Source of the DNA: Bacteroides sp.
GTDB lineage: Bacteria; Bacteroidota; Bacteroidia; Bacteroidales; Bacteroidaceae
Length of the DNA stretch: 64,000 nt
Assembly (NCBI GenBank): GCA_019414665.1
Contig: DXLO01000006.1
Location: 1-64,000 of the forward strand
Reading direction: 5' to 3'
In this document: one piece after another, positions 16,468-25,697 of the stretch
How positions within the stretch are numbered: the first letter of the stretch is position 1
How the letters are laid out: each line of letters starts with the position of its first letter
The notes under the pieces: generated by a model
Database searches by the model: none
Seen by the model: only the letters and a program-made list of their open reading frames with translations
What the model was told of the DNA's origin: nothing
Made by a program: the position numbers and the translations under genes

Positions 16468-19400
16468 TTTTTCTCTTCGTTTTTGCTTTCGATGTGGTGT
16501 TGTCTCTCTTCTTTTGCTTCTACACATTCCTCTTGAATCTGCCAATCGGCCGCCGGCTGAAACTGAATAGGACGTACCTTTTCCTGTAAATATTGGAATA
16601 CGATAAACAAAGAAGGTACAATAAACAGCAACGCCAGCGTACCGATCACCATTCCACCCACAGTACCTGTTCCCAGCGAACTGTTTCCATTAGCACCTAC
16701 TCCACTGGCAACCATCAACGGGAACAGACCGAAAATCATAGTCAGTGCCGTCATCAGAATAGGACGCAAGCGGGCTTTGGCGGCAGAAAGTGCAGCGGAA
16801 GTCAGGCTCATACCTGCCTTACGACGCTCGGTAGCGTACTCGGTCAGCAAAATGGCAGTCTTAGCAAGCAAACCTATCAACATAATCAAACCGGTCTGCA
16901 AATAAATATTGTTCTCCAGTCCCATCATCTTCGCAAACAGGAAGCTACCCATCAGCCCAAACGGAACAGACAACAACACCGCAAACGGAATGAGGAAACT
17001 TTCATAAAGTGCACTTAAAATCAGATAAATCATCAAGAAACAGATAGCAAAGATGATAATGGTAGTACCTCCCTGGTCGGTCTCTTCACGGGTAATACCA
17101 CCAAAGTCGTACCCAAAACCTTTGGGAAGTGCCTGTACGGCAGTTTCCTGAACGGCACGGATGGCATCACCGGTACTATACCCTTCGGCAGGCATTGCAT
17201 TTACAGCAATAGAATTGAACATATTGAAACGGCTCAGCGATTCTGCCCCATAACTGCGGGTCAATGTCACAAACTGGCTGAGAGGAGCCATCTCGCCATT
17301 AGACATACGCACAAAGATATTATTCAACGAGCTTTCATCCACACGATACTTCGGATCTGCCTGAATCATAACCTTATATACTTTAGAGAAACGATTAAAA
17401 TTTGAAACATACTGCCCACCATAATAGCCGGACAATGTGCTTAGCACAGCATCCGGAGTGATACCGGCACGCTTACATTTGGACGCATCCACTTCTACCG
17501 TCCATTGCGGATAACGGATATCAAAAGTAGAGTATGCCATCGCGATCTCGGGACGTTGGTTCAGAGCACCCAGATATTGTTGAGTGGTATTGAAGAAAGT
17601 GCCCACATCACCACCTTGTTTATCCTGCATATGGAGTTCCAACGCATTACCCATACCATACCCCGGAATCATACCCGGAGAAATAGCAAATATACTGGCA
17701 TCCTTGATGTCTGCCGTACGGCCATATACCTGTCCGATTACTGCCTGAACATCATTTTCCTTTCCTTCACGCTCATCCCAAGGTTTCAGTTTCAGAATCA
17801 ACATACCAAAAGAGTTACCCTGTCCGGCTAGCAGACCATAACCTGCCACACGCTGCACATGCAGCACCTGAGGAATATCCATCATGCGCTTTTCAATACG
17901 CATCATTACGTCATTAGTCGTTTTCAATGAACTACCTGCCGCCGTGCTGACATTCACAAATACAACCCCCTGGTCTTCATCAGGCACCAAACTGGTTTTA
18001 GTTGTATTCATCAAGAAAGCCAATAGTACTACCGAGGCCGCAAGAAGTGTCCATACCATCCATTTGCGTTTGATAAAGAACAATACCCCTTTCTTATATC
18101 GTTCAATCATTGCATCGAAAGCAGCATTAAACGCTTTACGGAAACGTGCTGCAAAATTGTTTTTTTCCGTTCCATCCTCATTGATATACGGTTTCAAGAA
18201 CAAAGCACACAGCGCCGGACTCAAAGTCAGTGCATTGACGGCAGAGATACCTACGGCAACCGCCATAGTCAAACCAAACTGAGTATAGAAAGTACCCGAA
18301 GTTCCACTCATAAACGAAACCGGAATAAACACAGCCATAAATACCAACGAAGAAGAGATGACCGCATTGCTAATCCCCTTCATCGCATCAATACTAGCCA
18401 TATAAGAAGAACGATATCCCACATCAAAACGCGCCTGCACCGCCTCGACGACAACAATGGCATCATCCACCACCGTACCGATCACCAACACCAAAGCAAA
18501 CAGGGTAATCAGGTTGATACTGAATCCTGCTATGGACATAAAAGCAAATGTACCAATCAAGGACACGATGATCCCCACCAACGGAATAATAGTAGAACGG
18601 ATATCCTGCAAAAATACATATACAATTAAGATTACCAAAAAAATGGCCTCGAACAAGGTTTTTATCACTTCATGGATAGATGCATACAAAAAGTCATTGG
18701 AGCTCATAACCTGAACCATCTCCACCCCTTTGGGCAGATCCTTCCTTGCTTCTTCCAAAAAGGCATCAATATTATTGTTTACTTCTGTCGCATTCGATCC
18801 TGCCGTCTGAAAAATCATACAGGAAATACCAGGATGACCATTCATAGCCCCATGATAGGCATAGCTTTCCTCGCCCATCTCTATATCGGCAATTTCTTTC
18901 AGCTTCAACACTTCGCCATTATCCGAAGACCGGATCACAATTTCCCCAAACTCTTCCGGAGTAATCAGACGCCCTTTATACTTCATTGTATATTGATAAG
19001 TTTCATCAGAGTTTTCTCCGAATGAACCGGTAGCCGATTCAATATTCTGTTCAGCCAACACTTGGGTCACATCCGATGGAATCAATTTATACTGGGCCAT
19101 CACGTCAGGCTTCATCCAGATACGCATACTATAGTCACCCCCCATAATCATCATATCACCCACACCCTGGATACGAAGAATAGCAGGTTTCAAGTTAATA
19201 CTGATATAGTTGGACAAGAATTTCTCATCATACGAATCATCCGGACTATATAGTGAGAACATCTGCAAAATACTGGTCTGCCGCTTTGAGGTAGTCACAC
19301 CCACCTGCGTTACTTCTGCCGGTAACTGTCCGGTTGCCTTCGATACACGGTTCTGCACATTGACCGCTGCCATATCGGGGTCTGTCCCTTGTTTGAAATA

Positions 19401-19679
19401 CACAGTGATATCCACAACTCCGGCATTTGAAGCGGTAGAAGTCATATAAGTCATATTTTCCACACCGTTAATCGCTTCCTCCAACGGAGCGATAACACTC
19501 TTCTGAAGAGTTTCCGCACTGGCACCAAAATAAGAGGTACTTACCTGAATGGTAGGCGGAGCAATATCAGGATATTGTTCGACGGGCAAAGTGAACAGCC
19601 CGATGATACCCACTACCACTATCGAAATAGAAATAACAGCCGACAGGATGGGGCGTTCTATAAAGGTTCTTAAATTCAT
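16464..19679 (-). CDS. RND efflux pump inner-membrane permease (HAE1/AcrB family)
   Basis: A 1071-residue proton-driven pump of the hydrophobic/amphiphilic exporter class. The N-terminus MNLRTFIERPILSAVISI is the family signature; TM4 carries the proton-relay pair in GTVVDDAIVVVEAV. There are 12 TM segments with two large periplasmic loops (after TM1 and TM7). The C-terminal ~35 residues are charged and glutamate/lysine rich. It starts 8 bases after the adaptor gene and overlaps the TolC gene by 4 bases, giving a complete tripartite system. Substrates are unknown; drugs or bile salts are plausible. Confidence 0.96.
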   Translation of the reverse strand: MNLRTFIERPILSAVISISIVVVGIIGLFTLPVEQYPDIAPPTIQVSTSYFGASAETLQKSVIAPLEEAINGVENMTYMTSTASNAGVVDITVYFKQGTDPDMAAVNVQNRVSKATGQLPAEVTQVGVTTSKRQTSILQMFSLYSPDDSYDEKFLSNYISINLKPAILRIQGVGDMMIMGGDYSMRIWMKPDVMAQYKLIPSDVTQVLAEQNIESATGSFGENSDETYQYTMKYKGRLITPEEFGEIVIRSSDNGEVLKLKEIADIEMGEESYAYHGAMNGHPGISCMIFQTAGSNATEVNNNIDAFLEEARKDLPKGVEMVQVMSSNDFLYASIHEVIKTLFEAIFLVILIVYVFLQDIRSTIIPLVGIIVSLIGTFAFMSIAGFSINLITLFALVLVIGTVVDDAIVVVEAVQARFDVGYRSSYMASIDAMKGISNAVISSSLVFMAVFIPVSFMSGTSGTFYTQFGLTMAVAVGISAVNALTLSPALCALFLKPYINEDGTEKNNFAARFRKAFNAAFDAMIERYKKGVLFFIKRKWMVWTLLAASVVLLAFLMNTTKTSLVPDEDQGVVFVNVSTAAGSSLKTTNDVMMRIEKRMMDIPQVLHVQRVAGYGLLAGQGNSFGMLILKLKPWDEREGKENDVQAVIGQVYGRTADIKDASIFAISPGMIPGYGMGNALELHMQDKQGGDVGTFFNTTQQYLGALNQRPEIAMAYSTFDIRYPQWTVEVDASKCKRAGITPDAVLSTLSGYYGGQYVSNFNRFSKVYKVMIQADPKYRVDESSLNNIFVRMSNGEMAPLSQFVTLTRSYGAESLSRFNMFNSIAVNAMPAEGYSTGDAIRAVQETAVQALPKGFGYDFGGITREETDQGGTTIIIFAICFLMIYLILSALYESFLIPFAVLLSVPFGLMGSFLFAKMMGLENNIYLQTGLIMLIGLLAKTAILLTEYATERRKAGMSLTSAALSAAKARLRPILMTALTMIFGLFPLMVASGVGANGNSSLGTGTVGGMVIGTLALLFIVPSLFIVFQYLQEKVRPIQFQPAADWQIQEECVEAKEERQHHIESKNEEKK

Positions 19680-19687
19680 AGTCTTTC

Positions 19688-20803
19688 TTAATTCTGTTTT
19701 ACTTTAATGGGAGTACCTTCACGCAGCAAACCTACGCCTTCCGCTACAATGACATCCCCCTCTTTCAATCCATCGTTCACGATATATTCCTGTCCTCCAT
19801 TTACACGGGTCACACTGACAGGAGCTGATTGTGCCTTGCCGTCCACGACTTTATATACGTATGTAATATCCTGAATTTCAAAAGTGGTAGCCTGAGGAAT
19901 AACCAAACTTCCTTTCATCGTAACCGGAAGAATCACATTTCCCGATGTTCCGCTATACAGCAACCCATTCTTATTCGGGAATACGGCACGCAGACTTGCG
20001 GTACCCGTATTACGGTCTACCACCCCACTGATGGTTTCAATGCGTCCCTTTTCGCCATACATAGACTTGTCATTCAATTGCAGTTCCACTTCCGGCATAT
20101 TTTTCAACGCTTCTGCTTTGGAACCATATTGACGGGTCAGAGCCAACAATTGATTTTCAGTCATCGAAAAGTAGACATACATATCCGAATTATCAGAAAC
20201 CGTAGTCAACGGTTGTGGCAAACTGGCACTAACCAATGCACCTACCCGATAAGGCAATGTACCAATCACCCCGTCCGAAGGACTTTTCACTTCTGTATAC
20301 GAAAGGTCATTGCGGGCACTCACCTCCTGCGCTTTCGCCTGGGCCAACTGGGCCTTGGCAGTAAGCCATGAGTTTTCTGCCGTCCTCAAATCAAATTCAG
20401 AAACTACTTTCTTTGCAAACAATTCTTTCTTGCTATCGTATGTCAACTGTGCTGTTGCCAGTCCGGCTTTCGCCGATTCCACATTGGCGACAGCTGTTTC
20501 CAATGCCGCCTTATAAGGCACTTGGTCAATAATAAATAAGACTTGCCCTTTACGCACTGCCTGTCCTTCCTCCACACAAAGCCGGGTAAGGAAACCGGAA
20601 ACTTGCGGATAAATATCAATATCCTGGCGGCCACGGATCGTAGCCGAATAAGTAGTAGACAAAACTTTGTCCGACGGTGATACCTTTAATACCGCATACT
20701 CCGCCTCCATTTGTGCAACAGGCGCCTGTTTACACGACGCTGTCAAAGCAGCACAACCAACCAATACCATTAGTCGCATCCATTTTTTGTTCAATGTCAT
20801 CAT
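19688..20803 (-). CDS. RND efflux periplasmic adaptor (membrane fusion protein)
   Basis: A 371-residue lipoprotein adaptor (signal MMTLNKKWMRLMVLVGCAALTASC; lipobox TASC). It has a barrel-sandwich lipoyl domain (QVSGFLTRLCVEEGQAVRKGQVLF), an alpha-hairpin (VESAKAGLATAQLTYDSKKELF and beyond), and beta-barrel and membrane-proximal domains. Two ATG codons stand in tandem at 20803 and 20800. First gene of the operon, with its -7 box at 20828-20835. Confidence 0.94.
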   Translation of the reverse strand: MMTLNKKWMRLMVLVGCAALTASCKQAPVAQMEAEYAVLKVSPSDKVLSTTYSATIRGRQDIDIYPQVSGFLTRLCVEEGQAVRKGQVLFIIDQVPYKAALETAVANVESAKAGLATAQLTYDSKKELFAKKVVSEFDLRTAENSWLTAKAQLAQAKAQEVSARNDLSYTEVKSPSDGVIGTLPYRVGALVSASLPQPLTTVSDNSDMYVYFSMTENQLLALTRQYGSKAEALKNMPEVELQLNDKSMYGEKGRIETISGVVDRNTGTASLRAVFPNKNGLLYSGTSGNVILPVTMKGSLVIPQATTFEIQDITYVYKVVDGKAQSAPVSVTRVNGGQEYIVNDGLKEGDVIVAEGVGLLREGTPIKVKQN

Positions 20804-20827
20804 ATTCCAATCTTTTTAAATTCGGGG

Positions 20828-20835
20828 CAAAGGTA
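20828..20835 (-). promoter_or_regulatory. Promoter -7 box TACCTTTG for the RND efflux operon
   Basis: Minus-strand TACCTTTG (plus caaaggta), 25 bases before the adaptor start, in the divergent region shared with the AraC gene, which could bind here. Confidence 0.6.
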
Positions 20836-20950
20836 GTTGGAATTTCTCATCCCCAAGCGTTCAATTCGTAGCGGCAAATGTTCAAAACAGGAACAAACAA
20901 CTCATTATATCAAAAAAAACATTTAAATTCGCGTCAAAATAAGAACAAGA

Positions 20951-21781
20951 ATGGAAATTTTACACACCACTAATGAAGAGCCCTTTGTATCGGGGACCGG
21001 CCACTTTGCCGGCTGGGAGAACCGTTTGATGAAGCTAGAAGACACGGCTATCCTTTTCTGCCGGGAGGGACATGCGCATATCATGATTGATTTGCAGGAG
21101 TATGAGCTGGCGCCTAATACGCAAGTAGTTTTGCTGCCGGACACGATTGTCAATTTCACCAATATCAGCCCCGATTTCACCATCTCATATATCGCTTTCT
21201 CGCGCATATTGTTTCAAGAAGTGACGGCGCGCCTTGACCTTTCCTTCTTCCGTTTCCTCAAAGAGAACCCTTGCGTAACCCTTCCTGAGGAGCGCACGCG
21301 GAGCATCAACGGGCTTGCTTCGGGCATTGAAGACCTTTATCACGACCGGGACAACTGTTTCCGCCAGCAAATCCTGAAGAATTATATCCAGAGTTTCCTG
21401 TTGGATATCTACGACAAGACTCATCGCCTGTTTCTCATGAAACGTCCCGAAGGTATCAGCCGGCAGGAAGAGCTGTTCAAGCGGTTTATCCAGTTGGTAC
21501 ACAAGCATTGCACCACCCAGCGTGAAGTCTCTTTTTATGCCAACAAGTTGTTTATCACTCCCAGATACTTATCTACTGTGATACAGAATGTGACAAACAC
21601 CACCGCCAAAAGCATCATAGACAAGCATGTCATTCTGGAAATCAAAGTGTTATTGAAATCAACGAACTTAAGCGTGCAGGAAATATCCAATCAGCTTTGC
21701 TTTCCGGACCAGTCCTTCTTTGGGCGTTATTTCAAGAAGCATACGGGGCTGTCGCCTTTGCAGTATAGAAACCAGAATTGA
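20951..21781 (+). CDS. AraC-family transcriptional regulator
   Basis: A 276-residue regulator. The N-terminal part (about 1-165) is cupin-like (FCREGHAHIMIDLQEYEL, QVVLLPDTIVNFTNIS), probably a ligand or dimer domain. The C-terminal ~100 residues form the double helix-turn-helix, ending in QEISNQLCFPDQSFFGRYFKKHTGLSPLQY, quoted here as LCFPDQSFFGRYFKKHTG, the AraC signature. It is transcribed away from the RND operon across a 147-base gap, so control of that operon is likely (inference). No TAnnTTTG box is clear upstream. Confidence 0.92.
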   Translation: MEILHTTNEEPFVSGTGHFAGWENRLMKLEDTAILFCREGHAHIMIDLQEYELAPNTQVVLLPDTIVNFTNISPDFTISYIAFSRILFQEVTARLDLSFFRFLKENPCVTLPEERTRSINGLASGIEDLYHDRDNCFRQQILKNYIQSFLLDIYDKTHRLFLMKRPEGISRQEELFKRFIQLVHKHCTTQREVSFYANKLFITPRYLSTVIQNVTNTTAKSIIDKHVILEIKVLLKSTNLSVQEISNQLCFPDQSFFGRYFKKHTGLSPLQYRNQN

Positions 21782-21817
21782 CTACTGCATAGTAGTGGGT
21801 GCATTACTATGCAGTAG
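21782..21817 (+). terminator. Perfect 13-bp inverted repeat at the AraC gene end
   Basis: ctactgcatagta (21782-21794) and tactatgcagtag (21805-21817) are exact complements and begin right after the stop codon. There is no good T run, so termination is uncertain. A third partial copy (ctactatgcggta) follows near 21826, suggesting a repeat element. Confidence 0.45.
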
Positions 21818-21895
21818 TTGGGCAACTACTATGCGGTAAATGCTTCATTACCCTATAGTAGAACCCTTCAATATGCGTTTATGACGGATAAAGTA

Positions 21896-21927
21896 AAAGG
21901 CTGCCTTCACCTCCGAAAGCAGCCTTT
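21896..21927 (-). terminator. Terminator after fba
   Basis: Arms aaaggctgc (21896-21904) and gcagccttt (21919-21927), located after the aldolase stop on the minus strand with T-rich flank. Confidence 0.7.
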
Positions 21928-21951
21928 ACCTTATTATATAGGATGAATTAA

Positions 21952-22956
21952 TTATTCAGCCAATTTATTGTCTGAACCCAGCACGTTAATAATTTTGTGC
22001 TTGTACAGTTTTTCCATATTGTCACGAGCCGGACCTAAGTACTTACGCGGGTCGAATTCTGCCGGTTTTTCAGCAAAAGTCTGACGGATAGCAGCAGTCA
22101 TAGCCAAACGAGAGTCTGAGTCAATGTTGATTTTGCAAACAGCAGACTTGGCAGCCTTGCGCAATTCTTCTTCAGGGATACCGATAGCAGCCTTCAATGC
22201 ACCACCATACTTGTTGATTGTTTCAACTTCTTCCTGAGGAACTGATGAAGAACCATGAAGAACGATGGGGAATCCCGGAAGTTTTTCCATTACAGCATCC
22301 AATACTTCGAATGCCAAAGGAGGAGGAACCATACGACCTGTAGCAGGATCAATGTGGCACTGTTCCGGAGTAAATTTGTATGCACCGTGAGAAGTACCGA
22401 TAGAGATAGCCAATGAGTCGCAACCTGTACGAGTAGCAAAATCAATTACTTCTTCAGGGTCAGTATAAGTATGATGATCAGAAGAAACTTCATCTTCCAC
22501 ACCGGCCAATACACCCAATTCACCTTCTACAGTTACATCAAACTGATGAGCGTAGTCAACCACCTTCTTAGTCAAAGCTACGTTTTCTTCGTAAGGCAGG
22601 TGAGAACCGTCGATCATTACAGAAGAGAAACCTGAGTCGATACAGCTCTTGCAAGTTTCGAAAGTATCTCCGTGGTCAAGGTGAAGAACGATTTCAGGTT
22701 TTGCACAACCTAATTCTTTTGCATATTCTACAGCACCCTGAGCCATGTAACGCAACAAAGTAGCGTTAGCATACTGACGAGCACCTTTTGAAACCTGCAA
22801 AATAACCGGAGATTTTGTTTCTACTGCAGCTTTGATGATAGCCTGCATCTGTTCCATATTGTTGAAGTTGAATGCAGGAATTGCATATCCACCTTTGATA
22901 GCCTTAGCAAACATATCTCTAGTGTTTACCAGACCTAAATCTTTGTAATTAACCAT
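21952..22956 (-). CDS. fba: Class II fructose-bisphosphate aldolase
   Basis: A 334-residue zinc aldolase of glycolysis and gluconeogenesis, splitting fructose 1,6-bisphosphate to DHAP and glyceraldehyde 3-phosphate. The zinc/active-site motif HLDHGDTFETCKSCIDSG and VEGELGVLAGVEDEV are clear, as are the C-terminal phosphate-binding segments (VLHGSSSVPQE, KINIDSDSRLAMTAAIR). The ATG at 22956 (MVNYKDLGLVNTRDMF) is the natural start; a longer frame would cross the -7 box at 22998-23005. Monocistronic. Confidence 0.96.
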   Translation of the reverse strand: MVNYKDLGLVNTRDMFAKAIKGGYAIPAFNFNNMEQMQAIIKAAVETKSPVILQVSKGARQYANATLLRYMAQGAVEYAKELGCAKPEIVLHLDHGDTFETCKSCIDSGFSSVMIDGSHLPYEENVALTKKVVDYAHQFDVTVEGELGVLAGVEDEVSSDHHTYTDPEEVIDFATRTGCDSLAISIGTSHGAYKFTPEQCHIDPATGRMVPPPLAFEVLDAVMEKLPGFPIVLHGSSSVPQEEVETINKYGGALKAAIGIPEEELRKAAKSAVCKINIDSDSRLAMTAAIRQTFAEKPAEFDPRKYLGPARDNMEKLYKHKIINVLGSDNKLAE

Positions 22957-22997
22957 TGTTCTAATATTTATAATTGTTAGTGAATTAAATTCCACTG

Positions 22998-23005
22998 CAA
23001 AAGTA
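22998..23005 (-). promoter_or_regulatory. Promoter -7 box TACTTTTG for fba
   Basis: Minus-strand TACTTTTG, 42 bases before the fba ATG. Confidence 0.55.
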
Positions 23006-23199
23006 ATCATAAATGCGCTAACTATGGCAAGTTCACACCAAAAATATCTCATAAAAAATGATTTTATTAACTATTTTCTTCACTAAAACATACAAACTGA
23101 TTATATTGTAATGTCTACCTTACAATACTATAAAAGAAGAAAATAAGGCTTTTAGAAGAAAAAACAGCCCGAAGTTTTTTCTATTTCAAAGAAAAGCAG
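23006..23199. other. Divergent intergenic region between fba and rpmE2
   Basis: Together with the two promoters this 331-base gap (22957-23287) holds no gene. It is AT-rich and serves as the divergent control region of aldolase and L31. I see no further repeat apart from the leader hairpin listed separately. Confidence 0.5.
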
Positions 23200-23207
23200 T
23201 ATCTTTG
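23200..23207 (+). promoter_or_regulatory. Promoter -7 box TATCTTTG for L31
   Basis: TATCTTTG 81 bases before the L31 ATG. Confidence 0.6.
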
Positions 23208-23208
23208 C

Positions 23209-23223
23209 GGTCCAAAATGGACC
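23209..23223 (+). promoter_or_regulatory. Small hairpin at the 5' end of the L31 transcript
   Basis: ggtcc-aaaat-ggacc directly after the -7 box would lie at or just inside the transcript start. It may protect the 5' end or take part in L31 autocontrol; the rest of the leader is A-rich and looks unstructured. Confidence 0.35.
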
Positions 23224-23287
23224 ATTACACCCAATATTGTTTACCAGACAAGTAAAAAAAATAATAACAATAAAATAATATACAGAA

Positions 23288-23542
23288 ATGAAAAAAGGTA
23301 TTCATCCTGAAAACTATCGTCCCGTAGTATTCAAAGACATGTCAAACGGTGATGTATTTTTGTCACGTTCAACTTGTAGCACAAAAGAAACCATCGAATT
23401 CGAAGGTGAAACTTATCCGTTGGTAAAACTGGAAATTTCTAATACATCACACCCGTTCTACACTGGTAAATCCAAATTAGTAGATACAGCTGGTCGTGTA
23501 GACAAGTTCATGAGCCGCTACGGCAACCGTATGAAAAAGTAA
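23288..23542 (+). CDS. rpmE2: 50S ribosomal protein L31 type B
   Basis: An 84-residue ribosomal protein (MKKGIHPENYRPVVFKDMSNG) of the type B, zinc-independent form: the CxxC zinc pairs of type A L31 are missing, with only one Cys in the STCSTKETIEF segment. It ends in the basic tail FMSRYGNRMKK. It is monocistronic, with its own promoter, an 80-base leader and a terminator. Confidence 0.96.
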   Translation: MKKGIHPENYRPVVFKDMSNGDVFLSRSTCSTKETIEFEGETYPLVKLEISNTSHPFYTGKSKLVDTAGRVDKFMSRYGNRMKK

Positions 23543-23570
23543 TTTGTAACTTATACATAAGTTCCAAAAT

Positions 23571-23604
23571 AAAAGGCTGCAACCCGATAAGTTTGCAGCC
23601 TTTT
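23571..23604 (+). terminator. Terminator after L31
   Basis: Arms aaaaggctgc and gcagcctttt with a T-rich tail. Confidence 0.8.
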
Positions 23605-23626
23605 ATTTTATCATACGTATCCACCT

Positions 23627-24277
23627 TTATTTCAAAGATACATCATTATACTTTCCCCCCTTCCATTCATACACTACAGGTTCTTTCCTGATGTATACAA
23701 CCAATTTTTCCCGTTCCGTCTTTGCCAGATAATCCGGAGTAGTATAAGTAAAAGAAATAATAGGTTTGTCTTCTGATAAAGTGGCTTTCACCAACTCCAT
23801 ATCCGCCTTCTCTCTAATCGCGGCATAAGCCTCATCGGTCAGCGTATCCACCGGCAGATAAAAAGCCCCGACGGAGGGAAGCTGAATAAAATCCTCCTTC
23901 GCCAGTTGCTGCCAGTCCGTATTATAAAAACGAACTTCACTATCACAAGCCGGACCGCAAACAGTATTCACTACACAAATCACCTTTACAGAATCATTCA
24001 AGGGTAACAGTTTCATTTCCATAGAACTACTTCCGGTGGTTTGCAGAAACAAATAATCATCCGTCAGTCTTTTCAGTTCAGATACTTTGCCAAAACGATT
24101 TTTCACTTCCGCTTTCATATTGCTTGCCAGAAAATCCACACAATCCTCACGATTTACCTTTGTCAATAAAGGAGCCACCGAATCGGGCATGGCAATAAAA
24201 AGAGTTTTCATATCCTGAGCGTACAATGAAAGCCCACATAACAGCATACCTATTACAAACAATGTCTTTTTCATCAC
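23627..24277 (-). CDS. DUF3256 family protein
   Basis: A 216-residue exported protein: signal peptide MMKKTLFVIGMLLCGLSLYAQ (cleaved after YAQ), then LFIAMPDSVAPLLTKVNREDCVDFLASNM, the start of DUF3256, a Bacteroidales family of unknown function. The LLPLNDSVKVICVVNTVCGPACDSEVRFY part has three Cys. Its own promoter lies at 24298-24305. No neighbour shares its direction. Confidence 0.78.
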   Translation of the reverse strand: MMKKTLFVIGMLLCGLSLYAQDMKTLFIAMPDSVAPLLTKVNREDCVDFLASNMKAEVKNRFGKVSELKRLTDDYLFLQTTGSSSMEMKLLPLNDSVKVICVVNTVCGPACDSEVRFYNTDWQQLAKEDFIQLPSVGAFYLPVDTLTDEAYAAIREKADMELVKATLSEDKPIISFTYTTPDYLAKTEREKLVVYIRKEPVVYEWKGGKYNDVSLK

Positions 24278-24297
24278 ATTTTCAAATTAAAATCCTC

Positions 24298-24305
24298 CAA
24301 AGATA
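24298..24305 (-). promoter_or_regulatory. Promoter -7 box TATCTTTG for the DUF3256 gene
   Basis: Minus-strand TATCTTTG, 21 bases before the start at 24277. Confidence 0.6.
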
Positions 24306-24347
24306 CATATTTTGTCAGCTTATTCCCAACCGCATTATATTTTTTTC

Positions 24348-24355
24348 TATTTTTG
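24348..24355 (+). promoter_or_regulatory. Promoter -7 box TATTTTTG for the PaaK-ACT operon
   Basis: TATTTTTG 33 bases before the ATG at 24388. Confidence 0.5.
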
Positions 24356-24387
24356 TCGGACTGATAACCAACTAAACAGGAAATGCT

Positions 24388-25686
24388 ATGTATTTACACA
24401 AAGAGTTAGAGACCCTGACACGACCCGAAATTGAGAAACTACAATTGGAACGACTGCAAAAGACTGTCCGCCATTGCATGAATTCCCCTTTCTATAAACA
24501 ACGGTTTGCCGAAAATCATCTGAGTCCGGAAGATATCCGTTCATTGGATGATTTACAGAAAATCCCGTTTACCACCAAACAAGATCTACGTGACACTTAT
24601 CCTTTCAGACTGGCGTCCGTACCTTTGGAAAAAACAGTCCGCCTTCACTCATCCAGTGGAACAACTGGAAATCCCACTGTCATTCTGCATACCCAAAAAG
24701 ACCTTGACGAATGGGCTAATGCAGTGGCCCGTTGTCTTTATATGGTAGGATTACGTCCGGGAGATATTTTCCAGAACTCTTCCGGCTATGGAATGTTCAC
24801 CGGCGGGCTGGGCTTTCAATATGGTGCTGAAAGGCTGGGAATGCTGACTGTACCTGCCGCTGCCGGAAACACCAAACGCCAGTTGAAATTCATCTCCGAT
24901 TTCGGAACCACCGCCTTGCACGCCATTCCCAGTTACGCAGCCCGTATGTACGAGATAATGCAGGAAATGGGGATTGATCCGCGTCGTGACACCAAATTGA
25001 GAACATTGATCATAGGAGCGGAACCTCATTCCGAAGAACAACGCCGCCGCATCGAAGATATGCTGGGTGTAAAAGCCTACAACTCTTTCGGCATGTCCGA
25101 AATGTGCGGTCCCGGTGTGGCTTTTGAATGCCAGGAACAAAACGGATTGCATATATGGGAAGACTATTATATCGTAGAAATCATCGACCCCGACACATTG
25201 GAACCTGTGCCCGAGGGTGAAGTGGGCGAACTGGTACTGACCACCATCAACCGCGAGGCGATGCCGTTATTGAGATACCGTACCCGTGATCTGACCCGCA
25301 TTCTGCCGGGGGAATGCCCCTGCGGCCGCCATCACAAACGTCTGGACAGAATGAAAGGGCGCAGCGACGATATGATTATCCTGAAAGGGGTCAATATCTT
25401 CCCCATTCAGATTGAAACGATTTTATTGCAATTCAAAGAATTGGGCAGTGACTATCTGATCACACTCGAAACCGCCGAATCTAATGACGAAATGACTGTA
25501 GAAGTGGAATTGAGCCAACTGTTCACCGATGACTATGGACGCCTGCAAGCATTGACCCGGGAAATTACCCGCCAACTGAAAGATGAGATATTGGTTACCC
25601 CACGTGTGAAACTGGTACCCAAAGGAGCACTGCCTAAATCGGAAGGTAAAGCAGTCCGTGTGAAAGACTTACGTAAAACCTTTTAA
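24388..25686 (+). CDS. paaK: Phenylacetate-CoA ligase family protein
   Basis: A 432-residue AMP-forming acyl-CoA ligase. The ATP loop is HSSSGTTGNPTV (near residue 92-103); the NSFGMSEMCGPGVAFEC segment is the A5-like motif, and YRTRDLTRI and GRSDDMIILKGVNIFPIQIE mark the junction to the C-terminal domain. In anaerobic gut Bacteroidetes these ligases act with indolepyruvate/2-oxoacid ferredoxin oxidoreductases, forming or using aryl-acetyl-CoA from aromatic amino acids; the exact acid is not certain. It is followed 11 bases later by an ACT-domain gene, a common pairing. Confidence 0.9.
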   Translation: MYLHKELETLTRPEIEKLQLERLQKTVRHCMNSPFYKQRFAENHLSPEDIRSLDDLQKIPFTTKQDLRDTYPFRLASVPLEKTVRLHSSSGTTGNPTVILHTQKDLDEWANAVARCLYMVGLRPGDIFQNSSGYGMFTGGLGFQYGAERLGMLTVPAAAGNTKRQLKFISDFGTTALHAIPSYAARMYEIMQEMGIDPRRDTKLRTLIIGAEPHSEEQRRRIEDMLGVKAYNSFGMSEMCGPGVAFECQEQNGLHIWEDYYIVEIIDPDTLEPVPEGEVGELVLTTINREAMPLLRYRTRDLTRILPGECPCGRHHKRLDRMKGRSDDMIILKGVNIFPIQIETILLQFKELGSDYLITLETAESNDEMTVEVELSQLFTDDYGRLQALTREITRQLKDEILVTPRVKLVPKGALPKSEGKAVRVKDLRKTF

Positions 25687-25697
25687 AAAATAAGTTT

